Part shown: positions 46,266 to 56,735 of the stretch, one piece after another
Position numbering within the stretch: the first letter of the stretch is position 1
Layout: each line of letters begins with the position of its first letter
Source: Candidatus Dechloromonas phosphorivorans
GTDB lineage: Bacteria > Pseudomonadota > Gammaproteobacteria > Burkholderiales > Rhodocyclaceae
DNA length: 64,000 nucleotides
Assembly (NCBI GenBank): GCA_016709495.1
Contig: JADJMS010000008.1
Coordinates: forward strand, 1 to 64,000
Reading direction: 5' to 3'
The notes under the pieces: model-generated
The model's input: only the letters and a program-made list of their open reading frames with translations
What the model was told of the DNA's origin: nothing
The model's database searches: none
Program-made: the position numbers and the translations under genes

Positions 46266-47589
46266 TTGAAACGTCGTAACTTTTTAGCATCACTCGCTGC
46301 ATTCTCGCTGTTCGGCTCTGAAGCCTGGGCCGCCAAGAAGCAAAAGACAAGCGCCTCCAAAGCCAGCTCAAAACCCTCCTCCGGGAAGGCGAAAGCCAGC
46401 AAAGGTGGAAAACCGGGAAAACCCGGCAAGGCAGGCAAAGCCGGCAAGAGCAAGGGTAGCAACCGTGGTCGTGTAGCTCATGAAGTGGTTCAGGAGCCAC
46501 GTCCGCGTGCCCCTGTAGCCCACACCGCAGATGATCCGGTTACGGAAACCCCGCCACAGGGTACGTCAGCCAGCCGCCTGCCGCCAGTCAAGGCAGCCGA
46601 GCCGCCGTCCGAATGGCGCGCTTACGAAATCACCACAACCGTTGCGCTCAAACCGAGCAAAGGGCTGATCAAGCTTTGGTTACCACTGCCACTTAATCAG
46701 GACACGCTGTTTCAGCGTACCCTCTCGCATACTTGGAGCGGAAACCCGGATAACGCCTCGATGCGCCGATTGCCAGACGGCAATCTCGAGATCCTGCACG
46801 CCGAATGGCTAGGTGTTAACGAGCCAACGCTACAAATCAAAACAACCGTCACAACTGCTGACCGCCATTTTGATGTCACCAAGCGTACCGTTGCACCTGA
46901 GCGCGAAGATATCCTGCGGCGCAATCTGCAAGCTTCGCAATTGGTCCCCAATGATGGCCTTGCCCATCAAGTTGGCGAACGTATCGTCGGCCGTATCAAA
47001 GACCCGGTAGCACAAGCCAAGGCGGTTTATGACTGGGTTATCGACAACACCATTTACGACCCCAACCTGCCCGGTTGCGGTACTGGTGATGTGCGCAAGC
47101 AACTGATTCAGGGGCAATACGGCGGACGTTCAGCCGACATCAATGGCCTGTTCGTTGCCATCTGCCGCGCTATCGGCATTCCTGCCCGTTGCGTTTATGG
47201 CCTGCGAGTTGGCCCATCACGCCTATTCCGCAACCTCGGGCTGACCAGCGATGATGCGAGCCGTGGTCAACATGTACGTGCCGAGTTTTATGTGCCCGGT
47301 TACAGCTGGATCCCCGTCGATCCGAGCGATGTACGACGGGCAATTTCGCTCGAAGTGCTTTCGGATCGAGACAGCAAGCTGCAAGCTCTGCGCAAAGTTT
47401 TGTTTGGCGTCTGGGAAATGAACTGGATTGCCTTCAACGTCGGCAGCGATGTCACGCTACCCGGCAAATCCGGCACCCTGCCCTTCATGCTTTTACCGCA
47501 ACTTGATACCCTCGAAGGCCGGCGCAATGGCACCGACCCCGAGGGCTTCCCGCTACAGTATCAAGGCGCGCCGCGTAGAAGAGGCTTAA
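46266..47589 (+). CDS. Exported transglutaminase-like protein with Ser at the catalytic Cys
   Basis: About 440 aa. A Tat-like N-terminus (MKRRNFLASLAAFSLFGSEAWA), a Lys/Gly/Ser-rich low-complexity linker (residues 24-70), then a transglutaminase core: KAVYDWVIDNTIYDPNLPGCG, GGRSADINGLFVAICRAIGIPAR, and HVRAEFYVPGYSWIPVDPSD with the His and Asp of the triad. The position that normally carries the Cys is Ser (GRSAD). The frame as written runs on to 47705 into dnaB. A one-base shift near 47560 gives a stop at 47587-47589, just before the converging dnaB end, which I take as the real end. Confidence 0.75.
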
Positions 47590-47592
47590 GCC

Positions 47593-48946
47593 TTAATTCT
47601 GCGAATCGACGAAGCCACCACCCGCCAGGCTTTCAAAGCGCGTGTATTCACCAAGGAAGGCCAGGCGAACGGTTCCTGTCGGGCCGTTACGCTGCTTGCC
47701 GATGATCACTTCGGCAATGCCTTTATCTGGTGTATCGGGCTTGTAGTAATCCTCACGGTACATCATCAGAATCACGTCAGCATCCTGCTCGATAGCACCT
47801 GATTCGCGCAAGTCGGACATCATTGGCCGTTTGTCGGTACGCTCTTCAACCTTACGCGAAAGCTGCGACAGGGCAACAATCGGCACCTGTAGTTCCTTCG
47901 CCAGAGACTTGATCGAGCGTGAAATTTCAGAAACTTCAGTCGCACGATTCTCACCAGGCCGATTACCGCTCATCAACTGGATGTAGTCGATGACCAGCAG
48001 GCCAAGCTTGCCGCCATACTGCCGCGCCAGACGTCGGGCGCGGGCACGCAGGTTGGCCGGGGTCAAACCACCGGTTTCATCGATGTAGATCGGTGCTTCA
48101 TGCAGCTTCCCGAGGGCAAACGAGAGCTTTGACCACTCGTCATCGGACATGCGGCCAGTGCGCAGGTTTTGTGAATTGAGACGACCGATGGAAGCCAGCA
48201 TCCGTGTCGCCAACTGGGCGCCACCCATTTCCATCGAGAAAATTCCGACCGGCAAACCACTGTCAACCGCAACATTCTCAGCAATATTGAGTGCAAATGC
48301 CGTTTTGCCCATGGATGGGCGACCGGCGACGATGATCAGGTCACCCGGCTGGAAACCCGATGTTTTTTGGTCAAGATCGATATATCCCGTCGGCACTCCG
48401 GTAATGTCCGAAGGATTATCGCGATCATGCAACTCCTGAATCCGTTCAACCACCTGCGTTAACAGCGGATTGATATGGACAAAGCCGGTTGAGTGACCAG
48501 CCCCGGCTTCGGCGATGGCAAAAATTTTCGATTCCGCCTCGTCAAGCAGGAGTCGCCACCAGCTGGCGCAACACAGCGCGCTCGCGGACAATTTCAGCAT
48601 AGCGCCGAATATTCGCCGCAGAAGGCGTATTCGCTGCAAGCTCACCGAGATAAGCCAGGCCACCCGTCTTGTCACCATCACCCGCAGCATCAAGCGCTTC
48701 GGCGACGGTGACAACGTCAGCCGGTTTGGCTTTTTCCAGCAGGTTTTTGATCTGGCGGAAAATCCGCTTGTGCTCATCGCGATAAAAATCGTTATCGCTA
48801 AGCAGATCGCCCATCCTGTCCCAGGCCTGATTATCGAGCATCAAACCACCGAGCACCGACTGCTCGGCCTCTATCGAATGCGGCGGCACGCGCAAGTGGG
48901 CAAGGGAAGAATCGCTATACTGGTTTTTTGGGGGGCGTTGGTTCAT
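47593..48946 (-). CDS. dnaB: Replicative DNA helicase DnaB (one frameshift)
   Basis: About 450 aa. N-terminal domain (LRVPPHSIEAEQSVLGGLMLDNQAWDRM), one indel near 48545, then the RecA-like domain: GRPSMGKTAFALNIA (Walker A), GIFSMEMGGAQLATRM, LLVIDYIQLMSG (Walker B), IVALSQLSRKVEERTDKRPMMSDLRESGAIEQDADVI. Hexameric 5'-3' fork helicase. It is last in the ribosomal gene cluster, separated from rplI by a terminator. Confidence 0.95.
48262..48274 (-). repeat. Dispersed 13-mer near-match TGTTGCGGTTGAC
   Basis: One mismatch; encodes NVAVDSG in dnaB; the second tract GGAATTTTC is present. Confidence 0.5.
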
Positions 48947-48964
48947 GTTCAGGAGTTTAAATTA

Positions 48965-48992
48965 AAAAGGCCTCGCAACTGCGAGGCCTTTT
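48965..48992. terminator. Bidirectional-type terminator between rplI and dnaB
   Basis: 12-bp stem AAAAGGCCTCGC / GCGAGGCCTTTT with loop AACT, on the minus strand directly after rplI. Confidence 0.9.
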
Positions 48993-49012
48993 GGTGTGAA
49001 GCAGAAGCCGAA

Positions 49013-49459
49013 TTACTCGGCAACCACAGCCACGGTGATGTTGGCCAGCACATCAGTGTGCAGGGCAACGTCTAGCGGGAATTCGCCGATGGCCTTGAGC
49101 GGGCCGTCCGGCATACGGATGCTGGCCTTATCAACAACGAAACCAGCTGCCTTGAGCGCATCAGCGATGTCGTTGGTACCAACAGAACCAAACAGACGGC
49201 CATCCATACCGGCCTTGCGGGCAACGGTAACAGACACGCCAGCCATTTTGTCGGCAACGCCCTGGGCAGCAGCCAGCTTTTCAGCGGCCAGCTTTTCCAG
49301 TTCAGCGCGACGAACTTCGAATTCAGCCATCGCAGCCGGCGTTGCACGCTTGGCCATACGCTGGGGAATCAGATAGTTACGAGCGTAGCCATCCTTAACC
49401 TTGACGATATCGCCGAGGTTACCAAGATTCACAACCTTATCGAGCAGAATGATTTGCAT
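49013..49459 (-). CDS. rplI: Ribosomal protein bL9
   Basis: 148 aa, intact: [32 protein letters not shown] is diagnostic; connecting helix and C-terminal domain ([16 protein letters not shown]) are complete. Third gene of the rpsF-priB-rpsR-rplI cluster behind rpsR. Confidence 0.98.
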   Translation of the reverse strand: MQIILLDKVVNLGNLGDIVKVKDGYARNYLIPQRMAKRATPAAMAEFEVRRAELEKLAAEKLAAAQGVADKMAGVSVTVARKAGMDGRLFGSVGTNDIADALKAAGFVVDKASIRMPDGPLKAIGEFPLDVALHTDVLANITVAVVAE

Positions 49460-49474
49460 TTTTCGTCCCCTCGA

Positions 49475-49750
49475 TTATTGGTGAATGTCGGTGTAAGGCA
49501 GCAGAGCCAGGAAGCGGGCGCGCTTGATGGCGGTGCCCAATTGACGCTGATAACCAGCCTTGGTGCCCGTCAAACGAGCCGGCATGATCTTGGCGTTTTC
49601 CTGGATGAATTCCTTGAGGATATCAACATCCATGTAGTTGATCTGTTCGACCTTTTCTGCCGTGAAGCGGCAGAATTTACGACGCTTGAACAAACCACCG
49701 CCGCGTTTCTTTTTCTTGTCGTCATCCTTCTTCTTGAAGAAGCGAGCCAT
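49475..49750 (-). CDS. rpsR: Ribosomal protein bS18
   Basis: 91 aa, intact: a Lys-rich N-terminus ([16 protein letters not shown]), then [25 protein letters not shown] ... [28 protein letters not shown]. Standard S18 body. Confidence 0.98.
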   Translation of the reverse strand: MARFFKKKDDDKKKKRGGGLFKRRKFCRFTAEKVEQINYMDVDILKEFIQENAKIMPARLTGTKAGYQRQLGTAIKRARFLALLPYTDIHQ

Positions 49751-50052
49751 TTTTAATTCCTTCCAAAAATTCGAGTGTATTCACATGCAGTACGGGCGTT
49801 TTGCTGTTGCGCCCCTTGGCAGCCAGAAAACCAGTCACTTTGACCTCCCCTCCGAGGGGAGCTGCTTCCAGCCAGCGGGCGGTTTCACCCAAGGCCAGTA
49901 CAGCGATATCCAGTTCCACCAAGCGCTTTGACACCACTTTCAATCTGCGCGGAGCTATGTTGCAAGCGTCCTTCACTGACTGGCACTCCGGCTGGCGTGT
50001 AGCGCAAGCCTTTGCGCTCAACCAACTGACCGGAGAGAGTGATGCTGTTCAG
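49722..50052 (-). CDS. priB: Primosomal replication protein PriB (frameshifted, unusual start)
   Basis: About 110 aa OB-fold single-strand DNA-binding protein: [33 protein letters not shown], then after one missing base near 49927 [40 protein letters not shown]. The codon before NSITL is CTG, where family members have a standard start, so either CTG is used or the base is misread. As read, the 3' end overlaps rpsR by 29 bases. Confidence 0.85.
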
Positions 50053-50077
50053 CCGTTATTACCCGTACTAAAAAGAC

Positions 50078-50467
50078 TTAGGCAGCAGCCACTTCAGCCG
50101 GAGCGGCTTCAGCAGGTGCAGCATCCGCAGGCATCATCGACTTGGACTTCTCTTCCTTCATCATCGGGGAAGGAGCGGTCACGGCAGCCTTCATCTTGAC
50201 GATGAGATGGCGCAGCACGGCGTCGTTGAACTTGAATGAATGCTCGAGTTCGTTCAGCGTTTCGCCGTCGCACTCGATGTTCATCAGAACATAATGGGCC
50301 TTGTGGATTTTCTGGATCGGGTAAGCCAGTTGGCGACGACCCCAGTCTTCCAGGCGATGAATCGTACCGCTCTTGGCAGTGACGATAGCGCGATAGCGCT
50401 CGACCATGCCGGGCACTTGTTCGCTTTGGTCCGGATGGACGATAAAAACTATTTCATAGTGGCGCAC
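50078..50467 (-). CDS. rpsF: Ribosomal protein bS6
   Basis: 129 aa, intact: [26 protein letters not shown] ... [27 protein letters not shown] ... [14 protein letters not shown], with an Ala/Pro/Glu-rich C-terminal tail. First gene of the cluster. Confidence 0.98.
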   Translation of the reverse strand: MRHYEIVFIVHPDQSEQVPGMVERYRAIVTAKSGTIHRLEDWGRRQLAYPIQKIHKAHYVLMNIECDGETLNELEHSFKFNDAVLRHLIVKMKAAVTAPSPMMKEEKSKSMMPADAAPAEAAPAEVAAA

Positions 50468-50523
50468 GCAAGCTCCTTTTGGGTTGTACCCTCCGCCATG
50501 CGTTTGCGGTAGGGCAAGGTTGA

Positions 50524-50557
50524 AAAGCCCGCGAGTATAACAGCTATCGCGGGCTTT
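50524..50557. terminator. Terminator hairpin upstream of rpsF / after the acyl-CoA dehydrogenase gene
   Basis: 11-bp stem AAAGCCCGCGA / TCGCGGGCTTT. It ends the leftward acyl-CoA dehydrogenase gene before the rpsF promoter region. Confidence 0.8.
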
Positions 50558-50578
50558 GGGATAAAAACAGGGAGTTTC

Positions 50579-52360
50579 TTAGAAGCTGTCTTCTGCCATC
50601 TCCAGCGCGCCAGCACCGCCTGCCAGTACAGACTCAGACAAACCGGGTACTTGCGTCAGGAAATGATCGGCAAAAAAGCGGGTAGTCGCCAGCTTGGCAG
50701 ACCAGAATGGATCCGTATCACCTGCCGCAATTTTTGCGCGGGCAATCACGGCTGTGCGCCCCATCTGCCAGCCTCCAGCCGTAATACCCAACAAATGCAG
50801 GAAGGGCACAGCGCCGGCATGAGTGGCCTTGGGTTCGCTGGAGAAATTCTCAACGATCCAGAAAACTGCTTTCTCCAGCGCGTCGACCGCAACATTTTGG
50901 CGCGCACCAATGCTGGCCAGCTCGCAATCAAGCTGGGCGGCGGCAGCACGCATGTCGGCGATGATGGCATTGATCGTCACACCCTTTTCGCGGGCAATCT
51001 TGCGACCGATCAGGTCATTGGCCTGAATCGCCGTCGTACCTTCATAGATCGTCGTGATACGGGCATCACGCAGGTGTTGTGCAGCACCGGTTTCTTCGAT
51101 GTAACCCATGCCGCCGTGCACCTGAACACCAAGCGAGGCGATATCGATGGCGCTTTCCGTACTCCAGCCCTTGACGACCGGAATCATCAATTCAGCGAAA
51201 GCCTGACCTTGTTTGCGCGCCACTTCATCTGGATTACTGTGCGCGTTATCCTGAGCTGTGGCTGTTACATAGGCCAATGCACGCATTGCTTCGGTACGTG
51301 CACGCATCGACATAAGCATGCGCCGCACATCGGGATGCTTGATAATCGCCACTTTGGGACCGCCACGCACACCCAGCTCAGGCCCTTGAACTCTATCCCT
51401 GGCATAAGCAACAGCACGCTGATAGGCGCGCTCGGCATCACCCAAGCCTTCAAGGCCAACATTAAATCTTGCCGCGTTCATCATGATGAACATGTATTCA
51501 AGGCCGCGATTTTCCTCGCCGACCAACGTACCGATAGCACCACCGTTGTCGCCAAAGGCCAAAACTGCGGTTGGGCTGCCGTGTATGCCGAGCTTGTGCT
51601 CGATCGAAACACAATACGCATCATTGCGTTCGCCCGGTGTGCCATCTGCTTTCAGCAGGAATTTGGGAACGACGAAGAGAGATATTCCCTTGACGCCTTC
51701 CGGCGCCGTTGGAGTACGGGCCAACACGAGATGCACGATGTTGTCCGCCATGTCATGCTCGCCATAGGTAATAAAAATCTTCTGCCCAAAAATCTTGAAA
51801 GTGCCATCACCAACGGGAACTGCGCGCGAACGCACCGCCGCCAGATCAGAGCCAGCCGACGGTTCGGTCAGATTCATCGTGCCAGTCCACTCTCCTGACA
51901 CCAAATTGGGCAAATAGGCGGCTTTCTGTTCATCCGTACCTGCAATCATCAAGGCTTCAATCGCACCTTGCGTCAGCATCGGACAAAGGGAGAAGGCGTG
52001 ATTAGAAGCCTTCCACATTTCACTCACTGCAGTAGAAAGCAAGCGTGGCAACCCCTGGCCGCCAAATTCCGGATCACAACCCAGGCCATTCCAGCCATTA
52101 TCAACAAACTGGCGGTAAGCTTCCTTGAAGCCGGGCGTCGTGGTGACAACCGTATCTTTCCATTTGGCGCCATTGGTGTCGCCAATACGATTCAGGGGGG
52201 ACAACACTTCGGCGGAGAAACGAGCCGCTTCTTCAAGAATGGCATCGACAACATCCGGGGTTGCCTCCTCACACCCCGGCAGAGCAACCACTTGCTCCAT
52301 ACCAGCCAGTTCCTGCATGACGAAACGAATATCCTTTAGTGGTGCGCAGTACTCGCTCAT
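50579..52360 (-). CDS. Acyl-CoA dehydrogenase (long FadE/DmdC type)
   Basis: 593 aa, intact. LTEPSAGSDLAAVRSRAV and FKIFGQKIFITYGEHDM are FAD/substrate motifs; QVHGGMGYIEETGAAQHLRDARITTIYEGTTAIQANDLIGRK carries the catalytic-base region. The extra C-terminal domain places it in the ~590-aa class (3-methylmercaptopropionyl-CoA dehydrogenase / PA0506 type). Electrons would go to ETF, encoded just upstream. The ATG overlaps the fimV stop by four bases. Confidence 0.92.
   Translation of the reverse strand: MSEYCAPLKDIRFVMQELAGMEQVVALPGCEEATPDVVDAILEEAARFSAEVLSPLNRIGDTNGAKWKDTVVTTTPGFKEAYRQFVDNGWNGLGCDPEFGGQGLPRLLSTAVSEMWKASNHAFSLCPMLTQGAIEALMIAGTDEQKAAYLPNLVSGEWTGTMNLTEPSAGSDLAAVRSRAVPVGDGTFKIFGQKIFITYGEHDMADNIVHLVLARTPTAPEGVKGISLFVVPKFLLKADGTPGERNDAYCVSIEHKLGIHGSPTAVLAFGDNGGAIGTLVGEENRGLEYMFIMMNAARFNVGLEGLGDAERAYQRAVAYARDRVQGPELGVRGGPKVAIIKHPDVRRMLMSMRARTEAMRALAYVTATAQDNAHSNPDEVARKQGQAFAELMIPVVKGWSTESAIDIASLGVQVHGGMGYIEETGAAQHLRDARITTIYEGTTAIQANDLIGRKIAREKGVTINAIIADMRAAAAQLDCELASIGARQNVAVDALEKAVFWIVENFSSEPKATHAGAVPFLHLLGITAGGWQMGRTAVIARAKIAAGDTDPFWSAKLATTRFFADHFLTQVPGLSESVLAGGAGALEMAEDSF
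50882..50894 (-). repeat. Dispersed 13-mer variant TGTTGCGGTCGAC
   Basis: Both purines as G, inside the acyl-CoA dehydrogenase gene (encodes NVAVDALEK). A/T tracts are weak. Confidence 0.5.
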
Positions 52361-54234
52361 GATGACTTTCTTTCCATTTCTTCAGTTTTGATCAAGGTTT
52401 CTTTAAGTTCGACAAGGAAAAGCATGTCCGAAACAACCTGCAAAGGGAAACCGGCACGCTTGCCTTCCCTGTTATCGCGCAAAAGTTGCTGTAAGTAAGC
52501 CACCACGTCGCCATCGCGCCAAAGATCGACAATCTGTTGCATGATGCGTGGCAAATCTTCAAGACTTGCCGCCTTTGGTTGCGCAGGCAGCGGTGGAACC
52601 GGTTGCCCAGCGTCATCCTCAAGCACCATGTCGATAGTGTGACGATTTAACGTTGGCTCAGAAGGATCCCACTGTTGAATCTCAACATTGAAATGCTGAT
52701 TCAGGTTACGCGCCACGTTATCGAACTCTTCGCGCAGCCCGGCCATGCGGTAAACATCCATTAGACGAATCCACGGTTGCAGGGCTTCCTGCGGATTGTG
52801 GTCAATATATTCCTGCAACGCCTGAGCGGCACCTTTGACGCGACCAAAAGATAGCATGATGTCAGCCAGTTCCATCACCGGATTGGCTTCAAAATGTTCA
52901 TCAACGGTTGCCGCTGCTATCGACATCATCGAGTCAAAATTAGCTGACGGAAGCGGCTTCGGTGCAGCAACCGGAATCAAGGAGTTGTCATCGGCATCGA
53001 GCGGGAAATCAACCTGCATCGGCGCGCCCATTACCGCGGGGTCGACATTGAGATCAACACCACCCAACTCTTCATGCTCATCAATGCGTTGCGGATCAAC
53101 CTCGAAATCGGGAGGAATCAGGCCCAGCTCATCTTCTTCAGCACGTTCCTGGCGTTCGCGATAATTGCGCCAACCCAACCAGCCGCCAATACCGAGCAAG
53201 GCAGCGAGCAGCAGCCCATAGAGCCCCCATTCAGAAACAAATGATTCTTCCGACTGAGCGGCAGCAGGCTTTACTGGCGGTTTTACCGGAACCGGCACGG
53301 TAGGTTGATTAACAGGCGACACCGACTGCGCGGTGGCTTCAACGGGGCCAGTGCCACCGGCAGGCAGCGCAGGAACAGTCACGCCCTGCTCAATTTTCTG
53401 AGTGATCTCGCTGGAGCGTTTTTGCAACTCGCTCAGCGAGGCTTCCAGATTTCGAAGTTTCTCTGCCGCTGCCAGCTGGGTTGTTGCCTGCTCGTTGAGT
53501 GCCAACAGAGTACGGAATTCGAGGCGCAGGATTTCTCGTTGCGCCTCCCCGATCGGCACGCCACTACCCACCACGGGTCGCATTTCAGTCGATAGACGAA
53601 GAGAAGGATCTCCGGCATCACCACTACCAGACAACATCAAACGGTCGGACATTGCACTAGCAGCCACATGGCGCTCAGTACGAGGTGCCGCAATTGCTTG
53701 CGCTAAAGGTTCTTCACGGCGTGGCGGTTTGACTCTGGGCGTAGAACGCTCACGGCGCGGCGGCACATCATCGGCAAAATTCAGCCGATTGCGCGAGGCT
53801 CGCACCACGGGTAACACGGGATCACTGACGGGCTGCTCGGTCGGTTCCGGAGAAGCAAGAATGATGTAATTGCGAACCAGTTCGTGTCCGCAAGCAATAT
53901 GAATTGAAAGCTGAACTATCGGATCACGCAAAGGCACTTCAGAACGAATTTCAAGGATGGGCGGGACACCTTTCCTAATCGAAAAGGTAGCCCGCTTAAG
54001 CCAGGGTAAATCATCGTTCCCAGAGGGCTGCTGCAGTCGAAAGCATGCTGGATCAAGCGGCTCTTTACCGGCACCAACAATCTCAACCTCAAGACGTGGC
54101 CGATCACCCAGATTGGGTGTTGAGCGCAATTCACCAAGACCAAGCGCAAATACTTCGCCGGTCAAAACCAGCGACAAGGCTATAGCCGATAGGCGAAAAG
54201 CAAATTTATTCAACGACCCAGACCCCAATGACAT
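52357..54234 (-). CDS. fimV: FimV-like type IV pilus/polarity protein
   Basis: About 625 aa, intact. Signal peptide (FRLSAIALSLVLTGEVFA), the FimV N-terminal domain (LGLGELRSTPNLGDRPRLEVEIVG), a Pro-rich region, a coiled coil (LEASLSELQKRSSEITQKIEQG), one membrane helix (WGLYGLLLAALLGIGGWLGW), then an acidic cytoplasmic part with the FimV C-terminal TPR-like domain (MELADIMLSFGRVKGAAQALQEYI). No LysM motif is obvious. The start at 54234 is preferred; the frame is open to 54288. It organises type IV pilus assembly, relevant to DNA uptake. Confidence 0.85.
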   Translation of the reverse strand: MSLGSGSLNKFAFRLSAIALSLVLTGEVFALGLGELRSTPNLGDRPRLEVEIVGAGKEPLDPACFRLQQPSGNDDLPWLKRATFSIRKGVPPILEIRSEVPLRDPIVQLSIHIACGHELVRNYIILASPEPTEQPVSDPVLPVVRASRNRLNFADDVPPRRERSTPRVKPPRREEPLAQAIAAPRTERHVAASAMSDRLMLSGSGDAGDPSLRLSTEMRPVVGSGVPIGEAQREILRLEFRTLLALNEQATTQLAAAEKLRNLEASLSELQKRSSEITQKIEQGVTVPALPAGGTGPVEATAQSVSPVNQPTVPVPVKPPVKPAAAQSEESFVSEWGLYGLLLAALLGIGGWLGWRNYRERQERAEEDELGLIPPDFEVDPQRIDEHEELGGVDLNVDPAVMGAPMQVDFPLDADDNSLIPVAAPKPLPSANFDSMMSIAAATVDEHFEANPVMELADIMLSFGRVKGAAQALQEYIDHNPQEALQPWIRLMDVYRMAGLREEFDNVARNLNQHFNVEIQQWDPSEPTLNRHTIDMVLEDDAGQPVPPLPAQPKAASLEDLPRIMQQIVDLWRDGDVVAYLQQLLRDNREGKRAGFPLQVVSDMLFLVELKETLIKTEEMERKSS

Positions 54235-54256
54235 CAAATCACGTGAATTGTAGCTT

Positions 54257-54922
54257 CTATTTCTTTGCAAGATAAAGAGAATCGTCAAAAGCAGATACCC
54301 AGTTTGGACGGTAAACGACGAAAAGCGTCAAAACCATCCCGGACAACCAAGCTTCAGAAAAACCCAGCAAAATGAAATAAGGAAGATATTCGCTGGTCAG
54401 ATAATCAAAATCGTAGGCTTCGGACACTCCCATAAACAGTGTCGAAACGAGACCAACAGACAACACCGTCAAAGCCGCGCCAAAAAAGCCATTTGCAAAT
54501 ATGAATACGAAAAAATGTTTGGGTAAATAGCGCTTCACCAGGCGTGTGATGAGATCACTGACCAGCACAGCAAAACACGCCATAATCAAGGCATTGATGG
54601 CAAAAGCAAAAAAACCGGCCGAGCCATTCAAAGTTACACCCGAAAGCACAACTGATAGACCGATAAATGCCAGATGACGGCCAAAACATAAGGTAAAAAC
54701 GGTTGCGCCAAGCAGGTGCAACGAAAGTCCCGGCTTGACGCCAGCCTTCATGCTCCAGATCACGGTCAGCATGACGATCATGCCAAGCCAGACATTGATC
54801 TGCTCATTGTCCTGCAAACGCGCCCAAGGGGCACGCCAAACAGAAAGGGCGAAGAGTGGAATCCAGACAGCCCAAGCCGCCCAGTACCACGCTTCGCCCA
54901 ACAGGTTGTCCGGTAGATTCAC
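54257..54922 (-). CDS. CbiM-like energy-coupling-factor permease
   Basis: 221 aa, intact, six to seven membrane helices. VKPGLSLHLLGATVFTLCFGRHLAFIG and GFFAFAINALIMACFAVLVSDLITRL resemble the PF01891 cobalt/nickel-transport membrane proteins. Without neighbouring cbiN/Q/O-type genes, its metal or role is unclear. Confidence 0.75.
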   Translation of the reverse strand: MNLPDNLLGEAWYWAAWAVWIPLFALSVWRAPWARLQDNEQINVWLGMIVMLTVIWSMKAGVKPGLSLHLLGATVFTLCFGRHLAFIGLSVVLSGVTLNGSAGFFAFAINALIMACFAVLVSDLITRLVKRYLPKHFFVFIFANGFFGAALTVLSVGLVSTLFMGVSEAYDFDYLTSEYLPYFILLGFSEAWLSGMVLTLFVVYRPNWVSAFDDSLYLAKK

Positions 54923-54931
54923 CGGCGTATT

Positions 54932-55864
54932 TTAGCCGACAGCAGACTCCAGTTGCGGAACCAGTTCGAACAGATCACCGACCAAGCCATAATCGGCCAC
55001 CTGAAAGATAGGCGCATCGGGATCCTTGTTGATCGCCACGATGAACTTCGACTCCTTCATCCCGGCCAGATGCTGAATCGCGCCGGAGATGCCGACCGCA
55101 ATATAAAGCTGCGGCGCAACGATCTTGCCGGTTTGCCCGACCTGATAGTCGTTCGGCACAAAGCCGGCATCAACCGCAGCACGGGAAGCGCCCAGTGCCG
55201 CACCCAGCTTGTCGGCGAGCGGTTCAAGCAGCTTGTGATAGTTCTCGCCACTGCCCAGACCACGACCACCGGAAACGATGATCTTGGCGGCACCGAGTTC
55301 AGGACGCTCGGACTTGGTCAGTTCGCGATTGGTCAGGGTGGTCTGGTTGGTGTCATTGGCGGCAGCAATGGCTTCGACAGCCGCACTGCCACCAGACATT
55401 GCGGCATCAAAGGCGGTTGACCGTACCGTAATGACTTTGATCTTGTCGGCACTCTGCACCGTCGCCAGTGCATTGCCGGCGTAGATCGGACGAATGAAGG
55501 TGTCGGCGGATTCAACGCCGGTGATTTCGGAGATCTGGGCAACATCAAGCAGGGCGGCGACGCGCGGCAGGAGGTTTTTGCCGAAGGTGGTGGCCGGCGC
55601 GAGGATGTGGCTGTAGTTGCCGGCCTGGGCGATGACCAGTGCCGTGAGGTTCTCGGCGGTCTGGTTTTGGTAGTGAGCGGCGTCGGCGACTTTGACGCTG
55701 CTCACACCTTGCAAACTGGCGGCTTGTTGGGCGGCGCCGCCACAGTTGCTGCCGGCGACGAGAATGTGGATGTTACCCCCAATTTTGCTGGCGGCCGTCA
55801 CGGTGTTGAGGGTGGCGGCTTTGAGACTTTGGTGGTCGTGTTCGGCGATTACGAGAATAGTCAT
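54932..55864 (-). CDS. etfA: Electron transfer flavoprotein alpha subunit
   Basis: 310 aa, intact. The C-terminal FAD site is complete: [88 protein letters not shown]. It pairs with EtfB, two bases upstream, to carry electrons from acyl-CoA dehydrogenases to the quinone pool. Confidence 0.97.
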   Translation of the reverse strand: MTILVIAEHDHQSLKAATLNTVTAASKIGGNIHILVAGSNCGGAAQQAASLQGVSSVKVADAAHYQNQTAENLTALVIAQAGNYSHILAPATTFGKNLLPRVAALLDVAQISEITGVESADTFIRPIYAGNALATVQSADKIKVITVRSTAFDAAMSGGSAAVEAIAAANDTNQTTLTNRELTKSERPELGAAKIIVSGGRGLGSGENYHKLLEPLADKLGAALGASRAAVDAGFVPNDYQVGQTGKIVAPQLYIAVGISGAIQHLAGMKESKFIVAINKDPDAPIFQVADYGLVGDLFELVPQLESAVG

Positions 55865-55866
55865 GA

Positions 55867-56616
55867 TCAGATCACCTTGGCTTCGTTCTTGAGTTTGTTG
55901 ACCAGTTCGGCGACATCGGCAACGCGGATGCCCGCACTGCGTTTGGCAGGTTCAGCGACTTTGAGGGTGGTGAGGCGCGGGGCGACATCGACACCGAGAT
56001 CGGCGGGCTTGACGGTGTCAAGCGGCTTTTTCTTGGCTTTCATGATGTTGGGTAGCGTCGCGTAGCGCGGTTCGTTGAGGCGCAGGTCGGTGGAGACGAC
56101 GGCCGGCAGATTCATTTCGAGGGTTTCAAGGCCGCCGTCGATTTCGCGGGTGACGGTGGCTTTGCCACCGGCGATGACGACCTTGGAGGCGAAGGTGGCT
56201 TGCGGCCAGTTTTGCAGGGCGGCGAGCATCTGGCCGGTCTGGTTGGCGTCGTCGTCGATGGCTTGTTTGCCGCAGATGACGAGTTGCGGGGCTTCTTTGG
56301 CACAGAGGGCTTGCAGGAGCTTGGCGACGGCGAGGGGCTGGAGGTCGGCGTCGGTTTCAACGAGGATGGCGCGGTCAGCACCGATGGCCAGCGCGGTGCG
56401 CAGGGTTTCCTGGCAGGCGGCAACGCCGCAAGAAACAGCGATGACTTCGGTGGCGATGCCGGCTTCTTTGAGACGGACGGCTTCTTCGATGGCGATTTCG
56501 TCGAAGGGGTTCATGCTCATCTTGACGTTGGCGAGGTCAACACCACTGCCATCGGCTTTGACGCGAATCTTGACGTTGTAGTCCACTACCCGTTTTACGG
56601 GAACGAGAATTTTCAC
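55867..56616 (-). CDS. etfB: Electron transfer flavoprotein beta subunit
   Basis: 249 aa, intact: [39 protein letters not shown], the AMP-binding region [30 protein letters not shown], and [23 protein letters not shown]. First gene of etfBA; divergent TetR gene upstream. Confidence 0.97.
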   Translation of the reverse strand: MKILVPVKRVVDYNVKIRVKADGSGVDLANVKMSMNPFDEIAIEEAVRLKEAGIATEVIAVSCGVAACQETLRTALAIGADRAILVETDADLQPLAVAKLLQALCAKEAPQLVICGKQAIDDDANQTGQMLAALQNWPQATFASKVVIAGGKATVTREIDGGLETLEMNLPAVVSTDLRLNEPRYATLPNIMKAKKKPLDTVKPADLGVDVAPRLTTLKVAEPAKRSAGIRVADVAELVNKLKNEAKVI

Positions 56617-56648
56617 TGCTCTCTCCTTTGTGTTCGGTTAATTTTGTT

Positions 56649-56735
56649 CAAAACGTTTTGTCTGTTTGACAGACGATCACTCAATCCGCACAATGACCAT
56701 ACTGTGTCGTATGGAAACGCATACGGTAGCGTATG
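56649..56735. promoter_or_regulatory. Cluster of palindromes in the etfB-tetR control region
   Basis: CAAAACGTTTTG (56649-56660) is a perfect palindrome; TCTGT-ttg-ACAGA follows at 56661-56673. CCATAC-tgtgtc-GTATGG lies at 56697-56714, and CATACG-gtag-CGTATG at 56720-56735. The last covers the tetR start codon. The two CATAC/GTATG dyads are likely TetR operators controlling both directions. Confidence 0.65.

Noticed and set aside
50651..51898. 415-codon plus-strand frame opposite the acyl-CoA dehydrogenase gene
   Set aside because: Antisense shadow; His/Arg/Thr-rich with no domain, while the minus strand is an intact enzyme.
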